From positions 62,001 to 126,000 of the forward strand of contig CAVRXL010000013.1 in NCBI GenBank assembly GCA_963725145.1: 64,000 bases of DNA, in the 5' to 3' direction. Shown piece by piece: positions 27,625-36,680 of the stretch. The notes under the pieces are model-generated. The model saw nothing but the letters and a program-made list of their open reading frames with translations. It made no database searches and was not told the DNA's origin. Origin of the DNA: DATAEE01 sp963725145 (GTDB taxonomy: Bacteria; Acidobacteriota; Vicinamibacteria; Vicinamibacterales; 2-12-FULL-66-21). Made by a program: the position numbers and the translations under genes. Numbering within the stretch: position 1 is the stretch's first letter; each line of letters starts with the position of its first letter.

Positions 27625-28975
27625 GCGAATCTCCGGAGGGGCCGGTCTTAAGACCGGCCCGTCCAACGTCCATCTGCAGTTCCACGACCGTGTCGTTCGC
27701 GTCGCGCTTGTCTTTCGGCAGCTTCAGCAGCACGCCGAGCTCGTGCTGGACGAAATCGGCGCGGCTGCCGTCGCGCAGGAAGCGCGCCGCGCGCACGCGC
27801 CCGCCGAGCGGCGGCACGAGCAGCGTCTCATCCTGCCACTCCAGCACGTGCACGTAGATCTTGTCCTCGCGCCGCGTCGTCGTGCCCCAGTCCCGCGGCG
27901 GAATGGGGCCGCCGCGGGTCCGGTAGATCGCGGCGCCGTTGGTCTTGAGCCACTCGCCGATCTCGCGCAGGCGGGTCACGAACTCGGGCTGGATTCTCCC
28001 ATCGGGCATCGGCCCGACGTTCAACAGGAAGTTCGCGCTGTGGCCCGCGGCGCGCGCGAGGTAGTGAATGAGCTCGCGCGTGCTCTTGTATCGGCGGTCG
28101 TTGATGTTGAAGCCCCAGGCGCCGTTGATCGTGTCGCACGTCTCGAGGGGCAGGGTCCCGATCTCGGCGTCGGCGTTGAATCCTGCCGTGTTTCCGCCCG
28201 GCAGATCCTTCTCCCACATCTGGAAGTCCTCGCCCGGGAACGGACGACGGTGGTGGTTCGCGCCGACGAGCGCGGCCGGCTGCAGCTTGTGAATCAGGCT
28301 GTAGGTGCGCTGCAGGCGCCAATCGGCGTCCGGCTTGTCCCACCAGCCGTCGAACCAGATGCCGCCGATGTCGCCGTAGTTCGTGAGCAGCTCGGTGAGC
28401 TGCGCTTCCATGTAGTCGAGGTATCGGTCCCACTCGCCGGCGTTCGGCCGCCCGGCGTCGCGGCCGGTGCGTCCGAGCGGGAAGTAATCCGGGTGGTGCC
28501 AATCGAGCTGTGAATAGTAGAAGAACAGTTTGAGGCCATGCCGCCGGCAGGCCTCGGCGAGCGGCTTCAGCACATCCTTCTTGTACGGCGTCCGATCGAC
28601 GATGTCCCAGTCTGAGGTTTTCGAGTCGAACATCGCGAAGCCGTCGTGATGCTTGCTCGTGATGGTGATGTACTTCATGCCCGCCTCTTTCGCGAGCCTG
28701 ACCCACTCGTCGGCGTCGAAGCCGATGGGATTGAAGAACGCGGGCAGCTTTTCGTAGTCCGCGGCCGGGATGCGGCGGTTGTTCATGACCCACTCGCCGT
28801 CGGAGAGCAGGCTGTACACGCCCCAGTGGACGAAGAGCCCGAACCTGGCGTCCTGGAACCACTGCCGCGCTTTCAGGTTGTCGGCGGTCGGCTCGTAGGA
28901 GGTGGTCTGGCCGGGGACTTGACTGGCCGCAATCACGACGAGCATGAGCCCGAGGAGCGTGTTGCGAAGGGGCAT
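27617..28975 (-). CDS. Secreted alpha-L-fucosidase, GH29
   Basis: The 452-residue enzyme has a signal peptide (ends near residue 22) and GH29 marks: G-L-F-V-H-W-G-V-Y-S, Y-I-T-I-T-S-K-H-H-D-G-F-A-M-F and the nucleophile Asp209 in I-W-F-D-G-W-W-D. GH29 enzymes release alpha-L-fucose by a retaining mechanism. A C-terminal beta-domain follows. The last residues (R-A-G-L-K-T-G-P-S) are encoded by a REP-like palindrome at 27639-27660, so a repeat seems to have become part of the gene end. It is upstream of the oxidoreductase and divergent from the DUF4380-like gene. Confidence 0.93.
   Translation of the reverse strand: MPLRNTLLGLMLVVIAASQVPGQTTSYEPTADNLKARQWFQDARFGLFVHWGVYSLLSDGEWVMNNRRIPAADYEKLPAFFNPIGFDADEWVRLAKEAGMKYITITSKHHDGFAMFDSKTSDWDIVDRTPYKKDVLKPLAEACRRHGLKLFFYYSQLDWHHPDYFPLGRTGRDAGRPNAGEWDRYLDYMEAQLTELLTNYGDIGGIWFDGWWDKPDADWRLQRTYSLIHKLQPAALVGANHHRRPFPGEDFQMWEKDLPGGNTAGFNADAEIGTLPLETCDTINGAWGFNINDRRYKSTRELIHYLARAAGHSANFLLNVGPMPDGRIQPEFVTRLREIGEWLKTNGAAIYRTRGGPIPPRDWGTTTRREDKIYVHVLEWQDETLLVPPLGGRVRAARFLRDGSRADFVQHELGVLLKLPKDKRDANDTVVELQMDVGRAGLKTGPSGDSHD
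27639..27660. repeat. REP-like perfect palindrome inside the fucosidase 3' end
   Basis: Perfect 11-bp arms, GGGCCGGTCTT and its complement, with no loop. It codes for the last residues of the fucosidase and lies just upstream of the oxidoreductase ribosome site. In mRNA it could form a hairpin that tunes expression between the two genes. A similar GGC-rich dyad lies at 30038-30058. Confidence 0.7.
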
Positions 28976-29029
28976 TGGCGACCTTTGCGGCAGTCAGTCT
29001 ACCATTCAAGCTCTATCGAGGAGGCCGTG

Positions 29030-30016
29030 ATGCGTGTAGTGGCGTTGGCCGTGTTAGGAATCGCGCTGGCGCCATCGCCAGGCTGGACGCAGGTCAAGGT
29101 GGAGAAGGTGACCTGCCTTGCGAAGCCGAACTGCCTGCGGCTGTCCAACGGGACCGTCGAGGTCGTCGTGACGACCGACATCGGGCCACGCATCATCAGG
29201 TACGCGTTTGTCGGCGGCGACAACGACAACATCCTCGGCGAGTTGCCGGACGATGAGGTCAAGACCGAGCTGGGTGTGTGGAAGCCGTGGGGCGGCCATC
29301 GCCTGTGGACCGCGCCGGAAGCGATGCCGCGCAGCTACTCGCCGGACAACGATCCGATCGTCCACACCGTGGAGGGTCGCACTATCCGGCTCGTCCAGCC
29401 TGTCGAGCCCCGGACCGGAATCCAGAAGGAACTGACGGTCACGCTCGACGAGCAGGGGACCGGCGTGACGGTGCATCACCGGCTGGCGAACCGGGGCCTG
29501 TGGGACATCGAGGTGTCCCCATGGGCGCTGACCATCATGAATGGCGGCGGGGAAGTGATCCTCCCGCAGGAACCGTATCGATCGCACGACGACTATCTGC
29601 TGCCCGCACGGCCGATGGTCGTCTGGCACTACACGGATCTCTCCGACCCCCGCTGGACGATCGGCAGGAAGTACATCCGTCTCAGAACCGACGCGCGGCT
29701 GAAGGAGCCGCAGAAGATCGGCCTCGGCAACGCGCAGGGCTGGGGCGCGTACCTCAGGAACAGGACGCTGTTCGTGAAACGATTCGGCTGGGTGAAGGAA
29801 GCCGCCTATCCGGACTTCGGGAGCAACACGGAGACCTACACGGCGGGGAGCTTCATCGAGCTCGAGACGCTCGCGCCGCTCTCGCGTCTCGCACCCGGCG
29901 GGTCGGCGGAGCACACCGAGCGGTGGTTTCTCTTCAAGAACGTCGACGCCGGCGCTTCAGAGCAGACGCTGGATGCGGCGCTGCGGCCGCTCGTCGATCA
30001 GACCCGTCCGAGGTGA
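29030..30016 (+). CDS. Secreted DUF4380-like (mutarotase-fold) protein
   Basis: The ATG at 29030 follows GAGGAGG closely and yields a signal peptide ending T-Q. The 328-residue protein has a beta-rich pattern like aldose epimerases (N-G-T-V-E-V-V-V-T-T-D-I-G-P-R-I-I-R-Y, G-G-H-R-L-W-x-A-P-E), which is the DUF4380 look. Catalytic residues are not certain. Its place opposite the fucosidase suggests a role with released sugars. Confidence 0.8.
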   Translation: MRVVALAVLGIALAPSPGWTQVKVEKVTCLAKPNCLRLSNGTVEVVVTTDIGPRIIRYAFVGGDNDNILGELPDDEVKTELGVWKPWGGHRLWTAPEAMPRSYSPDNDPIVHTVEGRTIRLVQPVEPRTGIQKELTVTLDEQGTGVTVHHRLANRGLWDIEVSPWALTIMNGGGEVILPQEPYRSHDDYLLPARPMVVWHYTDLSDPRWTIGRKYIRLRTDARLKEPQKIGLGNAQGWGAYLRNRTLFVKRFGWVKEAAYPDFGSNTETYTAGSFIELETLAPLSRLAPGGSAEHTERWFLFKNVDAGASEQTLDAALRPLVDQTRPR

Positions 30017-30037
30017 AGAAGAGGGCGGGCCTCGGAG

Positions 30038-30058
30038 GGCGGGCCTCTAAGGCCCGCC
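30038..30058. terminator. Hairpin between convergent genes (REP-like)
   Basis: Perfect 9-bp arms GGCGGGCCT and AGGCCCGCC around CTA, between the ends of two convergent genes. It can serve as a bidirectional terminator and belongs with the GGC-rich palindromes seen elsewhere in the window. Confidence 0.6.
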
Positions 30059-30089
30059 GGATTGGTCATCGAGCCCGCCGCAGTAGCAA

Positions 30090-32333
30090 TCAGAGAATCA
30101 AACGCATCTGCTCGAGGCGTTTTTTGTGTTGCGGATCCAGCGCGTAGAAATCCCGAATGCTCGGCGTGAGATAGTTGAACGGTGATGCGCCGTCGGCGTA
30201 CGCTTTTTCCTGATACTTCAACGCCTGCTCGCGTTCCCCCAGCCCCTTGTAGATGAACACGTAGGCCTGAGGGGGGACGTAGGTCTCGCGCGCCTGGCGG
30301 TCCAGCTCCGGCACGAGGCTGAACGCCTCGTCCCGCATCCCGGACTCGCCGTAACACAGCCCGAGCATTCCGAGGTAGAACGGCGTGCGATTCGACAGCG
30401 TCGCCGAGCGCTCCATGTCGGAGACCGCTTCCCGATGCATCGACTTGGCGAGAAAGCAGAGGCCACGCAGGTGCGTCGCGAACACGTAACCCGGATCGAA
30501 GCGGAGGATTCCCGCGCACAGCTCGATCGCTTCATCGTACCGCCGGGCGAGGTACAACGTCTGGGCGCGTCCGACGGCGGCGAGCCGCGACGAGGGCGCC
30601 AGCGTATGGCCGACCCGAGACTCGGAAAACGCGGCATCCTCACGGCCGAGGAGCATCAGGAGCCAGGAGTAATACACGTGCGGTAAAGGTTGGGCCGGAT
30701 CGAGGGTGATCGCACGCCGGAACTCCTGCTCCGATCCCTCCCAGTCCCAGTCGCCGCCGAACTTCGTCAGCGCCAGCTCGGCATGCGCGGCGGCCAGCGT
30801 GTCGTCGATCGTCAACGCCCGCGCGGCGGATTGACCGGCCACGCTGTACGCCACGTTCGGCTTCATCAGGCAGTAGAAGCCCAGGAAGTTGTAGGCGTTC
30901 GCCAGGGCGACGTGCGCGAGCGCGAAACGCGGGTCCCGGTCGATGGCTTTCTGAAAATGCTCGATCGCGTGGCGCCACCCTCCCGCAAAGCAGGTCTTCC
31001 AATAGTGCTGACCGCGTTTGAAGGCGTGATAGGCCTCCGGATCCTGCGTGTACCGCCGTCCCGGGGCGCGCAGGAACGCGGGCGTCAGGCCGTCGGCGAT
31101 CTCGCGCGCGATCTCGTCCTGCACGGTGAGAATGTCGTCGAACCGGCGCTCGACTCTGAGCGCGGGGAGCACGGATTGCTCCCGTGCCGCGTCAATCAGA
31201 TTCGCGATGACCCGGACGCGATCGTCGGCCTGCTGGACGGTTCCTTCCAGGATCAGCTCGACATCGAGGCGTTTTCCAACGTCACGCGCCGACTCACCCG
31301 CGAGCGGGTACGTAGAGGTGCGAGGCGCAACGCGCAGATCCCGGAGCTGGCTCAACCGGCTGCCGAGATCCGCCGCAAGGCCGTCCCGGAATTGTTCCGC
31401 GGTCCCGTCGGCCGCACCGACGATCTGGAACGGCAGTACCGCGACCGACGCTCGCCCCGACTCGCGTTCCGCCGCGGGCTTCGACCCGACGCTGCGGCGC
31501 CGCATCGGTTCGAGCTCGGCGCGCAGCGCCCAGGCGGTCTGGTACCGATCCTCGGGACGCTTGGCGAGCAGCTTGTCGATGATGCGCTCGATCTCCACCG
31601 GGTGCTGCGGAGCCAGCTGGCGCACCGGCACGTGCGGATGCTCTTGAATGAGCGTGATGATCTCCTGCGTCGAGCGGGCCTCGAACGGCCGGGCGCCGGT
31701 CGTCATCTGATAGAGGACGACGCCAAGCGAGAACAAATCACACCTGTAGTCGACCACGCCGTCCTCGGTGAGCTGTTCGGGCGCCATGTAGTGAATCGTC
31801 CCGGCCACGCTGCCGCCGGGCGCCGTCACGTCGCCGGTCGTGTGCTCATCGCCGTCGAGCGACGGAAAGGGCCGCGCCAGCCCGAAGTCCAGCAGCTTTA
31901 CGAGCCCGCTCTCCGTCAGAAAAATGTTTCCCGGCGTGATGTCGCGGTGGAGGATGCCCTGGTCGTGGGCCGTGGCCAGTCCGTCGGCTATCTGCGCCGC
32001 GGTATCCAGCACTTCGTCGAGCGAGAGCGAGCCGGCGGCCAGGCGGGCTTTGAGACTCCTTCCCTGGAGCAGCTCCATCGCAATGAAGGACTGCCCGTGC
32101 CCTTCGTCCACGTCCAGGATCGTGCAGATGTTCGGGTGATTCAACGAAGAGGCCAGACGCGCTTCGCGCTTGAAGCGTCTGACGGCGTCGACGTTCTTCG
32201 AAAGCGCCGGCTTCAGAAACTTGATCGCCACCGAGCGGGGAAGACGCGTGTCCTGCGCTTCGTACACGTCACCCATGCCGCCGCCGCCGAGGCTGCGGAT
32301 CACGTAGAAGTGGGAAACTTGCCGGCCGAGCAC
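30090..32333 (-). CDS. PknB-type Ser/Thr protein kinase with FlgO/TolB-like and TPR domains
   Basis: The 747-residue protein opens with a complete kinase domain: G-G-G-G-M-G-D-V-Y (17-24), Lys38 in V-A-I-K-F-L, H-R-D at 129-131 and D-F-G at 149-151. The catalytic loop reads H-R-D-I-T-P-G-N, with Thr where most have Lys. After about residue 290 there is a FlgO/TolB-N-like domain (V-A-V-L-P-F) and then TPRs to the end. No transmembrane helix is evident. This is a signalling kinase whose sensor half resembles that of the HTH/TPR regulator at 14455-16203. Confidence 0.93.
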   Translation of the reverse strand: MLGRQVSHFYVIRSLGGGGMGDVYEAQDTRLPRSVAIKFLKPALSKNVDAVRRFKREARLASSLNHPNICTILDVDEGHGQSFIAMELLQGRSLKARLAAGSLSLDEVLDTAAQIADGLATAHDQGILHRDITPGNIFLTESGLVKLLDFGLARPFPSLDGDEHTTGDVTAPGGSVAGTIHYMAPEQLTEDGVVDYRCDLFSLGVVLYQMTTGARPFEARSTQEIITLIQEHPHVPVRQLAPQHPVEIERIIDKLLAKRPEDRYQTAWALRAELEPMRRRSVGSKPAAERESGRASVAVLPFQIVGAADGTAEQFRDGLAADLGSRLSQLRDLRVAPRTSTYPLAGESARDVGKRLDVELILEGTVQQADDRVRVIANLIDAAREQSVLPALRVERRFDDILTVQDEIAREIADGLTPAFLRAPGRRYTQDPEAYHAFKRGQHYWKTCFAGGWRHAIEHFQKAIDRDPRFALAHVALANAYNFLGFYCLMKPNVAYSVAGQSAARALTIDDTLAAAHAELALTKFGGDWDWEGSEQEFRRAITLDPAQPLPHVYYSWLLMLLGREDAAFSESRVGHTLAPSSRLAAVGRAQTLYLARRYDEAIELCAGILRFDPGYVFATHLRGLCFLAKSMHREAVSDMERSATLSNRTPFYLGMLGLCYGESGMRDEAFSLVPELDRQARETYVPPQAYVFIYKGLGEREQALKYQEKAYADGASPFNYLTPSIRDFYALDPQHKKRLEQMRLIL

Positions 32334-32440
32334 GCCACATGATACTGCCGACTCGTCCGACGGCCCGGCGGCACGTGGATCAGATCCGGCGTTCCAGGAG
32401 TAAGATCTCTGAAGCGTTCGCTCTCGGTTCGGACGGCCCC

Positions 32441-32767
32441 ATGGACGGTTCGGTCACCCTCGACGGGCTGCTGAGATTCGCCATCTCGAACGCCCGCCTC
32501 ATCCAGTTCTTCTATAAAGGCGTGCAGCGTGTGGCAGAGCCACACGACTACGGCGTTCACAATGCCATCGCCCGGCTGCTCGTCTATCAGCGCCGGAGCG
32601 CGCGGAGTCCCGTCCCCGGCTGGAGGCTGCTCGACGTCTCGAAGATCGATCGGCTGGTCGTTCTGGAAGAGACGTTCCACGGCAGCCGCGGCGCGTCGCA
32701 TCGCCAGCATACGCTCTGGGACGAGGTGTTCGTCAGAGTCACGAGCGCGCCCGCGAACCGCCCCTGA
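32441..32767 (+). CDS. Orphan WYL-like domain protein
   Basis: The 108-residue product resembles a lone WYL domain: L-L-R-F-A-I-S-N-A-R-L-I-Q-F-F-Y-K-G, then A-E-P-H-D-Y-G-V and R-L-L-V-Y-Q. WYL domains sense nucleotides or other ligands and usually sit behind a helix-turn-helix, which is absent here. The frame also has an ATG at 32339, which would put the start 6 bp from the divergent kinase gene; I prefer 32441 because the extra 34 residues are low in family character. No clear ribosome site supports either. Confidence 0.65.
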   Translation: MDGSVTLDGLLRFAISNARLIQFFYKGVQRVAEPHDYGVHNAIARLLVYQRRSARSPVPGWRLLDVSKIDRLVVLEETFHGSRGASHRQHTLWDEVFVRVTSAPANRP

Positions 32768-32819
32768 CCCCGCCTTCGCGCTACGCGCTCCGGCGAGGCA
32801 GGCCGGTCAGGCCCACCGC

Positions 32820-34256
32820 TCAGGCGTGTTTCCGGGCTTGCGGGGCCGATCCGAGCAGCGTGGCATCGCCGTCCGCGAGGATCTGCACGAGCTCGTCGTC
32901 GAACGCCTGACGAGCGCCGAGCGCCGGCACGCGTTCCTCGAAGAGCCGCCGCGCGCGATCGATCTCGGTGCGCAGCCGCTCGTAGAGATCGCGGTGGCTG
33001 CGGCCGAGCTTCACCGGCATCTCGTTGTACATCTTGATCTCGGAGACGAGGAGCTTCGCGTAGCGCCTGGCGCTCTGTTCGTCGGGGGTCACGGTCGTCC
33101 GCGCCCCGAGCATTTGCGCGGTGCGGACGGCCGTCACCGTTTCGATCCGTGACGCGGCGTGGCGCGCGACGAGCTCGATCGCTTCGGGCCAGCCGGCCGG
33201 CGCGGCGTGCTCGGCGTCGCCGTCATCCGCGTACACCATGGCCACGGTCTGGCCGCCGACGTCGATCGGAATCGCGACGCCGGCGCGCGACTGGGCGAGC
33301 GGCGCGAAGGTCAGGCCGGTCCGCGCCAGATCTTTTACGCTCGTGAGGCCGAGATCGAAGCCGGTCGGCGGTGTCGGGAATCCGTGCAGGCGCCACGGCT
33401 TGAAGTGCGGCGCGCCTCCGGGCGTGCCGGGCGCCGTGACAAAGAGCGCGACGCGCGCGGTCTCGGCCGCGGCGGCGTCGGCCAGCACGCCGAGGATTTC
33501 TGCCAGCGCGCTCGACGCGTCGATTCGCCTGAACGCCGAAGCCAGGCGATCCAGCCCGGCGATCGTCGCTTCGCGCTCGGCGGCGCGGCGCTGGGTTTCG
33601 GCGGCCACCTGGCGGCTCACCTGCTCCCGTTCCCGATCCGCGGCTTCCTTTTCCTGCCTGAGCGCGTCCACCAGCCGCGAAGCCGTCTCCTTCTCGCGCA
33701 GCGCAGATTCTTTCTCGCGGATCGCGGAATCTTTTTCGCGAGCGACCACCTCGAGTTCGCGAGTCGAGGCTTCCTTCTCCTCGGTTGCCGCCTGGCGCAC
33801 GCGCGCCAGTTCGTCCATCGCCTGCGAGGTTGCCACCTTGAGGCGGCTCAATTCCTCCGCGAGCTGTCCTGAGTGAAGCTTGATCGCCTCGGCCTCGGCG
33901 CGGGCGCGTTCGAGCTCCCCGCCGAGCCGCTGCTCGAGCTCCAGGCGGGTACGTTCGCCGTCAACGCGGGCGCGGTCGAGCTCCGCGTTGACCCGTTGCT
34001 CGATTTCCGCGCGGGCGCGTTCGTTTTCCATCCGGACGCGATCGAGCTCGGCACCGACGCGCTGCTCGGCCTCGGAGCGCGCCTCGGCTACGGCAGCCTG
34101 CAGCGCGCGCTGGGCTTCCTGCTCGATGCCCGAACGATCTTCGGCGGCCGCCGTCGCGAGCTGGTCGGACACGGCCTTGAGCCTGGCCGCGAAGGCCTGA
34201 GCCATCTCCTGGCCGAGTGCGTCAACTTCCTGACGAATGCGGTCCTCTATCCCCAC
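32820..34256 (-). CDS. Long coiled-coil protein with GAF-like C-terminal domain
   Basis: In this 478-residue protein, residues 1-245 are a nearly unbroken Glu/Ala/Arg-rich coiled coil with repeated A-E-L-D-R-A-R heptads. A GAF-like domain follows (about 250-385; A-L-F-V-T-A-P-G, A-G-V-A-I-P-I, V-A-M-V-Y-A-D-D), then a helical tail. No signal peptide or membrane helix. It could be a cytoplasmic scaffold or ligand-sensing partner; its true role is unknown. It is the last chromosomal gene before ssrA, on the opposite strand. Confidence 0.75.
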   Translation of the reverse strand: MGIEDRIRQEVDALGQEMAQAFAARLKAVSDQLATAAAEDRSGIEQEAQRALQAAVAEARSEAEQRVGAELDRVRMENERARAEIEQRVNAELDRARVDGERTRLELEQRLGGELERARAEAEAIKLHSGQLAEELSRLKVATSQAMDELARVRQAATEEKEASTRELEVVAREKDSAIREKESALREKETASRLVDALRQEKEAADREREQVSRQVAAETQRRAAEREATIAGLDRLASAFRRIDASSALAEILGVLADAAAAETARVALFVTAPGTPGGAPHFKPWRLHGFPTPPTGFDLGLTSVKDLARTGLTFAPLAQSRAGVAIPIDVGGQTVAMVYADDGDAEHAAPAGWPEAIELVARHAASRIETVTAVRTAQMLGARTTVTPDEQSARRYAKLLVSEIKMYNEMPVKLGRSHRDLYERLRTEIDRARRLFEERVPALGARQAFDDELVQILADGDATLLGSAPQARKHA

Positions 34257-34380
34257 GGCATCACCTGATGAATATTATCGGCCGGTTTGGCCGGCTCGTG
34301 ACCCCCGCGGACGCGCTTTCGCCGCTGGTTTCGGCCGCCTTCAGCGGGCAAAGGCTGGTAAAATAAGGTGTTTCGTCTGT

Positions 34381-34732
34381 GGGGGCGAAACGGCTTCGAC
34401 GGAGGTAGAGAACCGCGGGAGGCATGCCGAGCGCCATCGTCTCGTAAATCCGGTGGAAACAACCATAACTGCGGATACGCAGCTCGCTTTCGCTGCTTAA
34501 TTAAGTAGCGACGTCCACCCCGATCGGCCTGCAGGCCGGGGCTGGATGTCATTAACGCAGGCTGGCCGGTGGCCTCCGATCCGAGGGCCTCCGGCGAGAC
34601 TTCTCGGGTCTAGCGGCCGGCGGTTTCCGCCGCGCTTTGACGCAGGCCGCGAACATTCAAGCGTGGTTAAGCATGTAGAGTCCTGCGGCGAAGTACTTTC
34701 GGACGCGGGTTCGACTCCCGCCGCCTCCACCA
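34381..34732 (+). ncRNA. ssrA: Transfer-messenger RNA (tmRNA)
   Basis: The 5' end GGGGGCGAAACGGCTTCGAC and the 3' end with T-arm GGGTTCGACTCCC and CCTCCACCA are diagnostic. The first seven bases pair with CGCCTCC before ACCA, with one G-U. The tag frame runs ...VETTITADTQLAFAA and stops at 34498-34500; the resume codon is likely GTG or GAA. tmRNA rescues stalled ribosomes and marks the product for proteolysis. Its 3' end is the insertion site of the island that follows, and the terminal ACCA is intact. Confidence 0.97.
34703..34729 (+). repeat. Left attachment site (attL) in the ssrA 3' end
   Basis: A 27-bp segment covering the tmRNA T-arm and acceptor (ends CCGCCTCCA) recurs exactly at 55755-55781. 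Tyrosine integrases often use the 3' end of ssrA, and the integrase gene starts its 3' end only 55 bp away, so this pair marks the island limits. Confidence 0.9.
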
Positions 34733-34750
34733 TCTTTTCTCAATGAAGAT

Positions 34751-34764
34751 GGGCCTTCGGGCCC
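34751..34764 (+). terminator. Hairpin after ssrA
   Basis: GGGCC-TTCG-GGCCC forms a short hairpin with a stable TTCG loop 18 bp after the tmRNA end. It may terminate ssrA, and from the other strand also the integrase. The following sequence has few Ts. Confidence 0.5.
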
Positions 34765-34783
34765 TCCGTTCCCGCCGCCTCCA

Positions 34784-35887
34784 CTATTTCTCCACGGTCA
34801 CGCGCCTCGTATCGGTGCCTGTCTCCAATAACCGGATTGCCGCGTCGAGTGCCGCCGGGCTGAGGTGCATGTAGCGCTGCGTTGTGCCCAGGTCCTGGTG
34901 CCCGGCCAGTTCCTGGATGGCCCTCGCCGGAGCGCCACGCATCGCCAGGTGCGAGCAGAAGGTGTGGCGCAGAATGTGGACGCCCGGCTTGACATTCGCG
35001 CGTTTCGCGACTCTGCGAACTAGTCCCTGGACGATCTTCTGCGTCAGCGGCTGTCCCTGCGCATCGCAGAGTATTCGCGGGCCGCGTAGGTGTCGCGATT
35101 CCCGCAGTGCCTCCGTCAGGCGTCTCGTGAGCGGTACGTACCTCAGACGCCCGCCCTTCGGCATGGTGACGTGACCTTTCCATTCCGAGCGTTGAATACA
35201 GAGTTGACGTTTCTGCAGATCAACGTCACCTCGCTCGAGAGCCATCATTTCCCCACACCGCAAGCCCGCCTCTCCACCGAGAAGCACGATCAGGTAGCCG
35301 AGCGAATCGAGCCGCTCTGCCGCCTCGACGAGTCGTGAGAACTCATCGAAGTCGTGGAAGCACGCCGAAGGCTTCGGAGTTTTCAGGAGATGAATCGTGC
35401 AGGGCATTCGTTCAATCACGTTCCATTCCAGCGCCTTCTTCAGAATCACGTTCAGGACCGTCAGCACGTTATTCACCGTCTTCGCTGAGCGTGCTCCGAG
35501 CGCAACCTTTAGCCGCTGTGCATCCTCAGTCGTGATTCCGTCCAAGCGCTTTGAACCGAGGAGCGGTAACAGATGAACCCGGATGATTGTCTTCTTTGCC
35601 GCAATCCCGCTCGGCTTCTGCCGATTCGCCTCCGCATAACCCTCGATGAACCTCGTTGGAGCGAACTCTTCCAGGGTAGGCACCTCCTTCTTGACCTTCT
35701 CAGCTTCCGGGGAATCAGGACCATGCACGAGCAGATACCGTTCACGATCCTGTCCCCAACGATGAGCCGCCGACTTGGAAGAGACCGAAACCGTTCGCCG
35801 CTCCCGATGCCGCGCACCATTCGACAGTCGAACGATCACGTCCACTTCCCAGCGGCCCTCACGATAGGGTCGGACTGTTACGCTCAT
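34784..35887 (-). CDS. int: Tyrosine-type site-specific integrase
   Basis: The 367-residue protein has a SAM-like core-binding domain (about 75-165) and a catalytic domain with Arg210 (A-G-L-R-C-G-E), Lys244, His304 and Arg307 (H-I-L-R-H-T-F), His330 (A-G-H-Q-D-L) and Tyr339 (Q-R-Y-M-H). All active residues are present, so it should be functional. The end of the gene (V-T-V-E-K, stop) overlaps CTCCACTATTTCTCCAC, a motif that recurs in the internal att-like repeats. It would insert the island at the ssrA end. Confidence 0.96.
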   Translation of the reverse strand: MSVTVRPYREGRWEVDVIVRLSNGARHRERRTVSVSSKSAAHRWGQDRERYLLVHGPDSPEAEKVKKEVPTLEEFAPTRFIEGYAEANRQKPSGIAAKKTIIRVHLLPLLGSKRLDGITTEDAQRLKVALGARSAKTVNNVLTVLNVILKKALEWNVIERMPCTIHLLKTPKPSACFHDFDEFSRLVEAAERLDSLGYLIVLLGGEAGLRCGEMMALERGDVDLQKRQLCIQRSEWKGHVTMPKGGRLRYVPLTRRLTEALRESRHLRGPRILCDAQGQPLTQKIVQGLVRRVAKRANVKPGVHILRHTFCSHLAMRGAPARAIQELAGHQDLGTTQRYMHLSPAALDAAIRLLETGTDTRRVTVEK

Positions 35888-35903
35888 CGCCGTTCTTCTC
35901 CTT

Positions 35904-36107
35904 TTAGTTTGGCGATGGCGCGGACTTTTGGCGCAGCCAGTCTATCAGGACATCCCGTCGGAAAAGTACGCGACGCCCGATCCGCGTGAGTCCCGGCAGC
36001 AGCCCACGCTCGGCCATCACGTAGATCGCTTTGCGGCTCGTTCGCAGCAGATCTCCGACCTCTGTGGCGGTCAGAAGCACTGGATCGCTAATAGTGACTG
36101 CGCTCAT
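35904..36107 (-). CDS. Excisionase-like helix-turn-helix protein
   Basis: A 67-residue MerR/excisionase-type winged helix: L-L-T-A-T-E-V-G-D-L-L, S-R-K-A-I-Y-V-M-A-E-R-G-L-L-P and G-R-R-V-L-F-R-R-D-V-L-I-D-W-L. It lies 16 bp upstream of the integrase in the same direction. In such pairs the small protein directs excision and may control the integrase gene. Confidence 0.88.
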   Translation of the reverse strand: MSAVTISDPVLLTATEVGDLLRTSRKAIYVMAERGLLPGLTRIGRRVLFRRDVLIDWLRQKSAPSPN

Positions 36108-36242
36108 TCGAAAACCCTCACCATCCCTTCTCCTTTTCCCAGTGCAGACGCATACCCAGGCCGGACTTCGAAAAACTGCCCAGAGAGAGCCCGATTTTAT
36201 TGATGCTTTTTAGGGGTAACCGCTACTTCCCGCCTTAGGTTG

Positions 36243-36680
36243 TCAAGCAAGACGCTCCGCCCCAGAATGACCTCGCAAATGCGGGCGATTCCCAGTTCTG
36301 GGACGTTTCCGGGCCGCAGGGGCAGGGCCCCTCTCGCGTCGTGCGATCTTGGCGGCTCGCTTGGCCACCGATTCACGACACGCCTGGCAGTGCTGCCAGA
36401 CAACCACCGACCGAAAGATCCGCCTACAGCGGAGACAGCGACAGCGCTTGGCTGGCGCGGCGACGAACGACGTCTCCCGAAACACCCCACATCGCCAGCA
36501 CTTGCTGGCGGGCCGTTCCTTCGAGTGGATCTCGGGGCCGCCGCAGGTGGCGCATGGAGAGATCCGGTGGCCCTGCTTCAAGGCCGCGTCGACGGCAATC
36601 ACAACTCGCTGATCGATTTCTGTCTTGCTGACGGCGGCAGGCCGTGGGCGACTTGTCTGTGGTCCTTTCATTGCCGTCAC
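36243..36680 (-). CDS. Cysteine-rich zinc-ribbon protein, function unknown
   Basis: The 145-residue basic protein has four CxxC pairs: C-A-T-C-G-G, C-W-R-C-G, C-L-R-C-R-R and C-Q-A-C, spread over residues 43-103, giving room for two zinc sites. It is not a family I recognise. Its start overlaps the stop of the RepA-like ATPase by four bases, so it is translationally coupled and may act with it, perhaps as a DNA-binding or primase-like partner. Confidence 0.7.
   Translation of the reverse strand: MTAMKGPQTSRPRPAAVSKTEIDQRVVIAVDAALKQGHRISPCATCGGPEIHSKERPASKCWRCGVFRETSFVAAPAKRCRCLRCRRIFRSVVVWQHCQACRESVAKRAAKIARRERGPAPAARKRPRTGNRPHLRGHSGAERLA

Noticed and set aside
34497..34733. Minus-strand frame starting M-V-E-A-A-G-V-E-P-A-S
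   Set aside because: It is the antisense of the tmRNA; the same opening appears wherever this RNA 3' end is read backwards and is a known kind of false gene.
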